From contig NC_088315.1 of the NCBI RefSeq assembly GCF_910592395.1, positions 10,296,501 to 10,360,500 on the forward strand: a stretch of DNA of 64,000 nt, given 5' to 3'. Source of the stretch: Lineus longissimus (Eukaryota > Nemertea > Pilidiophora > Heteronemertea > Lineidae). The notes beneath the pieces were generated by a model. It was not told the DNA's origin. It did no database searches and was given only the letters and a program-made list of their open reading frames with translations. Shown here in pieces: positions 60,890 to 64,000 of the stretch. Each line of letters starts with the position of its first letter. The first letter of the stretch is position 1. The translations under genes and the position numbers were made by a program.

Positions 60890-63207
60890 AAACTATTGAC
60901 AAATCCTTAGGCGAAAAGACTGTTCAAATTCAAGAGCATATTCCTAACTCATTCAGCTTCTATGTGTGTTTTGACAAGGATCAAATTAAGGCTGAAAATC
61001 TCTTAGTGGAACAGAGTGTCAACGATCCTGATGAAAATATCGGAGAAAGATTCTGTGAAGAGATTGAAAAAGCTGTCTATAACATCCATGACAAGCATTT
61101 CAAACCTAAAGCTATGTTAGCCTTAACACAAGAACAACAGGTTAAGCACAAGACAGCTAAAAAATGTTATGCTTGTAACAACATATTCACAGAAAAAAAT
61201 TATAAAGTTCGTGATCACAACCATTTTAATGGAAAATACAGAGGAGCAGCCTGTAATAAGTGTAACTTAAAATTACAAGCACCTGATTTCATACCAGTTT
61301 ACTTTCACAATTTGTCAGGCTATGATGCACATCTGTTTGTGAAAAATTTAAAAGGGAGATTGAATGTCATCGCGAAAAATTCTGAAAACTATATATCATT
61401 CAGCAAGGAATTACAGGTGGGTGAGCATAAGACTCTATCGATCAGATTTCTTGATTCATATAGACTCATGCAGTCATCTCTAGCAAATCTAGCTAAGAAT
61501 TTGCCTAATTCTGAAAAGAAAAACCTTGCACAATTTTTCAAAGACGAACAATTTGATCTAGTCACTAGAAAAGGAATCTATCCGTATGAATGGGTTGACT
61601 CACACAATAAATTTGAAGAAAAAGAATTACCTCCGATTGAAGCATTTGACTCAAAATTTAATGATACAAAAATTTCACAAGAGGAATACTTACACGCTCA
61701 ACATGTGTGGAATAGGTTCAATTGTCACACCTTTAGAGATTATCACGAAATTTATTTGAGAACTGATGTTCTTTTACTAGCAGACATTTTAGAAAATTTC
61801 AGACAGCCCTGCATGGACATCTATAGTTTAGATCCAATTTGGGCTTATTCGGCCTCAGGATTGTCTTGGCAAGCCATGTTGAAAAAGACTGATGTTAACA
61901 TTGAACTTTTAACAGATGTTGACATGTACAACTTCTTTGAATGTGGCATTAGAGGAGGAATCTGTCAAGCAAGTCACAGATATGCAAAAGCAAATAATCC
62001 CTATTTGAAAGACCACGATCCTAATCAACCTACAAGTTATATCACCTATGTTGATGCGAATAATTTGTATGGATTATCGATGAGTGAAAAATTACCTCAT
62101 TCTAATTTTAAATGGATGACTCAATCAGAATTATTAAAGTGGCAAAGCATGCCATGTACTTTAGAAGTGGACTTAGAATATCCTCAAGAATTACATGATT
62201 TACACAATGCCTATCCATTAGCACCTGAACATGTGAATGATAAGTTGATTCCTAATTTACACGATAAGAAAAATTATATTGTGCATCACAAGGCCTTGAA
62301 GTTCTATGTGAGTCAAGGTTTAAAATTGACTAAAATTCACAGAGGAATTTCTTTTACAGAATCATACTTTTTGAAAGAGTACATTGACTTAAACACAAGT
62401 CAACGAGCCAAAGCGAAAAATGACTTTGAAAAGGATTTCTTCAAATTGATGAACAATTCATGCTTTGGAAAGACAATGGAATCTGTCAGAGACAGAAAAA
62501 ACATAAAATTGACTACAAATGTTCCTCAGCTTCGAAAAGTAGTCAATTCAAACAACTATAAAGATCATAAAATTTTCAGCGAAGATCTAGTCATGGTAGA
62601 ATCTCAAAAATCAGAAGTTTGTCTCAATAAACCTATCTTTATGGGACAGGCCATTCTAGACTTGTCAAAAATTCATATGTATGATTTCCACTATAATCAT
62701 ATGATGAAAAAGGGTGACAAAGCACAACTGCTTTACACTGATACTGACTCATTAGTCTATCATATAGAAACACCTGATATCTACAAAGACATGCAGAAAG
62801 ATGCTGAATTATATGACTTTTCAAATTTTCCTAAAGACCATCCACTGTTTTCAGAAGCGAATAAAAAAGTCATTGGCAAGTTTAAAGACGAAGAAGCTGG
62901 TCATGTCATCACTGAATTCATCGCTTTACGTTCTAAATTATATGCCTATACAACTGATAAAGACAATCAAGTCAAAAAGTGTAAAGGTGTCAAGAAGAAT
63001 GTAGTCAAAAATGAGATTTCCTTTGAAGATTACAAGTCTGTACTTCTTGATAAAATTCCAATTGAAAAAAGCATGAATGTGTTTAGGTCAAGACATCATC
63101 AACTTTACACTGAGCAAGTGAGCAAAGTAGCATTGAATGCGAATGATGATAAACGTACAATATTGGACGAAGGCATCTCCACTAAAGCTCTTGGATTTAA
63201 AAAATAA
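60838..63207 (+). CDS. Polinton polB, exonuclease and polymerase ORF
   Basis: Open from the slippery site; the first family motif, FIVADFES (exonuclease I, DxE), precedes any ATG. Then an endonuclease VII-like zinc site (CYACNNIF, VRDHNHFNGKYRGAACNKC), FHNLSGYDAHLF (exonuclease II), palm motif A YVDANNLYGLSM, motif B KLMNNSCFGKTMES and motif C LLYTDTDSLVY. All catalytic acidic residues are present and there are no stops in about 790 codons, so this polymerase looks functional apart from the frame change. It replicates linear genomes by protein priming. Confidence 0.9.
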   Translation, partial: FEQKHPVFIVADFESSLKTIDKSLGEKTVQIQEHIPNSFSFYVCFDKDQIKAENLLVEQSVNDPDENIGERFCEEIEKAVYNIHDKHFKPKAMLALTQEQQVKHKTAKKCYACNNIFTEKNYKVRDHNHFNGKYRGAACNKCNLKLQAPDFIPVYFHNLSGYDAHLFVKNLKGRLNVIAKNSENYISFSKELQVGEHKTLSIRFLDSYRLMQSSLANLAKNLPNSEKKNLAQFFKDEQFDLVTRKGIYPYEWVDSHNKFEEKELPPIEAFDSKFNDTKISQEEYLHAQHVWNRFNCHTFRDYHEIYLRTDVLLLADILENFRQPCMDIYSLDPIWAYSASGLSWQAMLKKTDVNIELLTDVDMYNFFECGIRGGICQASHRYAKANNPYLKDHDPNQPTSYITYVDANNLYGLSMSEKLPHSNFKWMTQSELLKWQSMPCTLEVDLEYPQELHDLHNAYPLAPEHVNDKLIPNLHDKKNYIVHHKALKFYVSQGLKLTKIHRGISFTESYFLKEYIDLNTSQRAKAKNDFEKDFFKLMNNSCFGKTMESVRDRKNIKLTTNVPQLRKVVNSNNYKDHKIFSEDLVMVESQKSEVCLNKPIFMGQAILDLSKIHMYDFHYNHMMKKGDKAQLLYTDTDSLVYHIETPDIYKDMQKDAELYDFSNFPKDHPLFSEANKKVIGKFKDEEAGHVITEFIALRSKLYAYTTDKDNQVKKCKGVKKNVVKNEISFEDYKSVLLDKIPIEKSMNVFRSRHHQLYTEQVSKVALNANDDKRTILDEGISTKALGFKK

Positions 63208-63210
63208 ACA

Positions 63211-63233
63211 AGAGCTACCAATTTGGTAGCTCT
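63211..63233. terminator. Perfect 11-bp stem hairpin after polB
   Basis: AGAGCTACCAA-T-TTGGTAGCTCT is a perfect palindrome starting 3 nt after the polB stop codon. It is paired with a related palindrome 11 nt downstream. Confidence 0.8.
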
Positions 63234-63244
63234 CTTAATGGCAA

Positions 63245-63269
63245 CAGGGCTACCAAATTGGTAGCCCTG
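63245..63269. terminator. Perfect 12-bp stem hairpin, second of the pair
   Basis: CAGGGCTACCAA-A-TTGGTAGCCCTG shares the GCTACCAA/TTGGTAGC core with the first hairpin, but the outer stem bases differ in a compensated way (AGA/TCT against AGG/CCT). A run of ten A follows at about 63273. The pair probably ends or protects the polB transcript. Confidence 0.8.
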
Positions 63270-63291
63270 ATTAAAAAAAAAATAATAATAA

Positions 63292-64000
63292 ATGGAAACA
63301 CACAATGCATTTCCACCCTATCTTAAATATAATGCTAATGTAAATTATCCTGTCACGTACAAGAATAATTCTTTAACCAAGAATCCTTTCATTCATCAAA
63401 AAATTTATGTCACACCAAATGAATTTTTTTATTTCAATACAATTGATATTTTTCCAAATAAAGTGAATCCACGACAATTTACCACGTATGCACAAGTCCA
63501 AGATTATATTAAAAATGCGACCATGAATAACTGGGAAAACCAATTTAAATTTGCACTATATTGCGCAACATCAGGTTCAGGTGTAAGCTGGCATAATCAT
63601 ATTAATCATGCTGATCCTTTAGTACAAAGTATTTTTAGATTTCATGTCTATTTTACCATCAGAAAGATATTACACCAGCTAAAAATTCCATTACCAGGAA
63701 ATCCTGACTTTAATCCATCAAAAAATCCTTACAATAAACAAGCCTATGAAAATTTAAAGCTTGAATTTGGCTCTGTTGACTTCAACTATTTTCACAAAGG
63801 GAAAATACAAGCGCTAGACATTGTCATGGACAATGGTAACTATTATTTGAATGATCCTAGTAAGTTTCCGTTTAATGCAGATAAAAAAGGATATGTCTAT
63901 GCAGACCATCATAGACTCTACATTGACACTTTATCATTCATTTACTCAGACGATTGGACAAATTTTATCGTCCTAGACTGTCAAGGATTGACTAAAGCAG
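63292..64000 (+). CDS. Homologue of the first Polinton's 465-aa protein (partial)
   Basis: ATG 63292 follows AATAATAATAA, and the frame is open to the window end (236 codons). FKFALYCATSGSGVSWHNHI and SIFRFHVYFTIRKIL align with the 50433-51830 protein. Downstream blocks (SVDFNYFHKGKIQALDIVM, DHHRLYIDTLSFIYSDDW) are well formed. Conservation in two divergent Polintons implies a core function. The C-terminus is outside the window. Confidence 0.75.
   Translation, partial: METHNAFPPYLKYNANVNYPVTYKNNSLTKNPFIHQKIYVTPNEFFYFNTIDIFPNKVNPRQFTTYAQVQDYIKNATMNNWENQFKFALYCATSGSGVSWHNHINHADPLVQSIFRFHVYFTIRKILHQLKIPLPGNPDFNPSKNPYNKQAYENLKLEFGSVDFNYFHKGKIQALDIVMDNGNYYLNDPSKFPFNADKKGYVYADHHRLYIDTLSFIYSDDWTNFIVLDCQGLTKA

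Larger units (their letters stand above)
58172..64000 (+). mobile_element. Second Polinton, left part, running off the window
   Basis: Plus-strand genes for an HNH protein, protein-primed polB and a homologue of the first Polinton's 465-aa protein occur within 5.6 kb. Its start is not proven; a candidate is AGTACAATAGTGAC near 58190, since Polinton ends begin with AG, but the other end is outside the window. Direct repeats AACTTATCTGAGT(T/C)AAATCC at about 58229-58275 follow. It differs clearly in sequence and gene order from the first Polinton (polB near the end and plus strand). Confidence 0.8.

Overview
The window is eukaryotic and almost certainly from an invertebrate animal. There are canonical GT-AG introns, two spliced exons of a ubiquitin-specific protease, and an animal-type mix of mobile elements: Ty3/Gypsy, non-LTR retrotransposon, PIF/Harbinger, pogo, a TTAA-target THAP element and Polinton/Maverick. 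No species can be named from the sequence. Host coding sequence is very sparse; most of the window is layered selfish DNA.

Layout. 1-850: no gene. 851-1098: a perfect 115-bp foldback palindrome. 1161-5962: a non-coding TIR element whose two ends carry arrays of CAGTG/CAGTC motifs, hosting a 1-kb THAP element (3248-4237). 5963-7460: 5'-truncated non-LTR reverse transcriptase (minus). 9351-10725: N-terminal fragment of a third Polinton-type DNA polymerase B (minus). 10.9-17.8 kb: an unusual block of TATA boxes, splice-site pairs, direct repeats and small unfamiliar genes, including a divergent dUTPase-fold protein and an acidic NLS protein. 18.6-27.5 kb: a broken Gypsy element, split by a nearly intact PIF/Harbinger element (22045-26730) with a five-exon Myb/SANT gene and a two-exon DDE transposase. 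27.5-32.2 kb: mostly non-coding, with one promoter-like site, duplications and two MITE copies.

The centrepiece is a complete Polinton (polintovirus) at 32639-52523. It is 19,885 bp, has about 245-bp terminal inverted repeats starting with AG, and is flanked by a 6-bp GTCATG duplication. It sits in an intron of the USP-like gene (exons 32298-32432 and 53156-53230, phases compatible). It has a capsid module (major capsid protein, two penton-like proteins, packaging ATPase, small membrane proteins), an integrase with chromodomain, an HNH protein and polB. polB is dead: several in-frame stops, frameshifts and a 1.7-kb THAP element inserted at TTAA. Most capsid-module ORFs are still open. Almost every gene starts with TAAAT abutting or within a few bases of ATG.

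53889-58171 is a pogo-family element with perfect 28-bp TIRs and TA target, itself carrying a small element with a helicase fragment and a truncated THAP copy. Directly after it a second, different Polinton starts and runs off the window end: an HNH fragment, a polB in two ORFs joined at a possible -1 slippery site, paired perfect hairpins, and the start of a protein homologous to one in the first Polinton.

Within the Polintons the genes form a virus-like programme: polB replicates, integrase inserts, ATPase packages, and the jelly-roll proteins build a shell. The locus appears to be a long-lived landing site in which elements have repeatedly inserted into one another.
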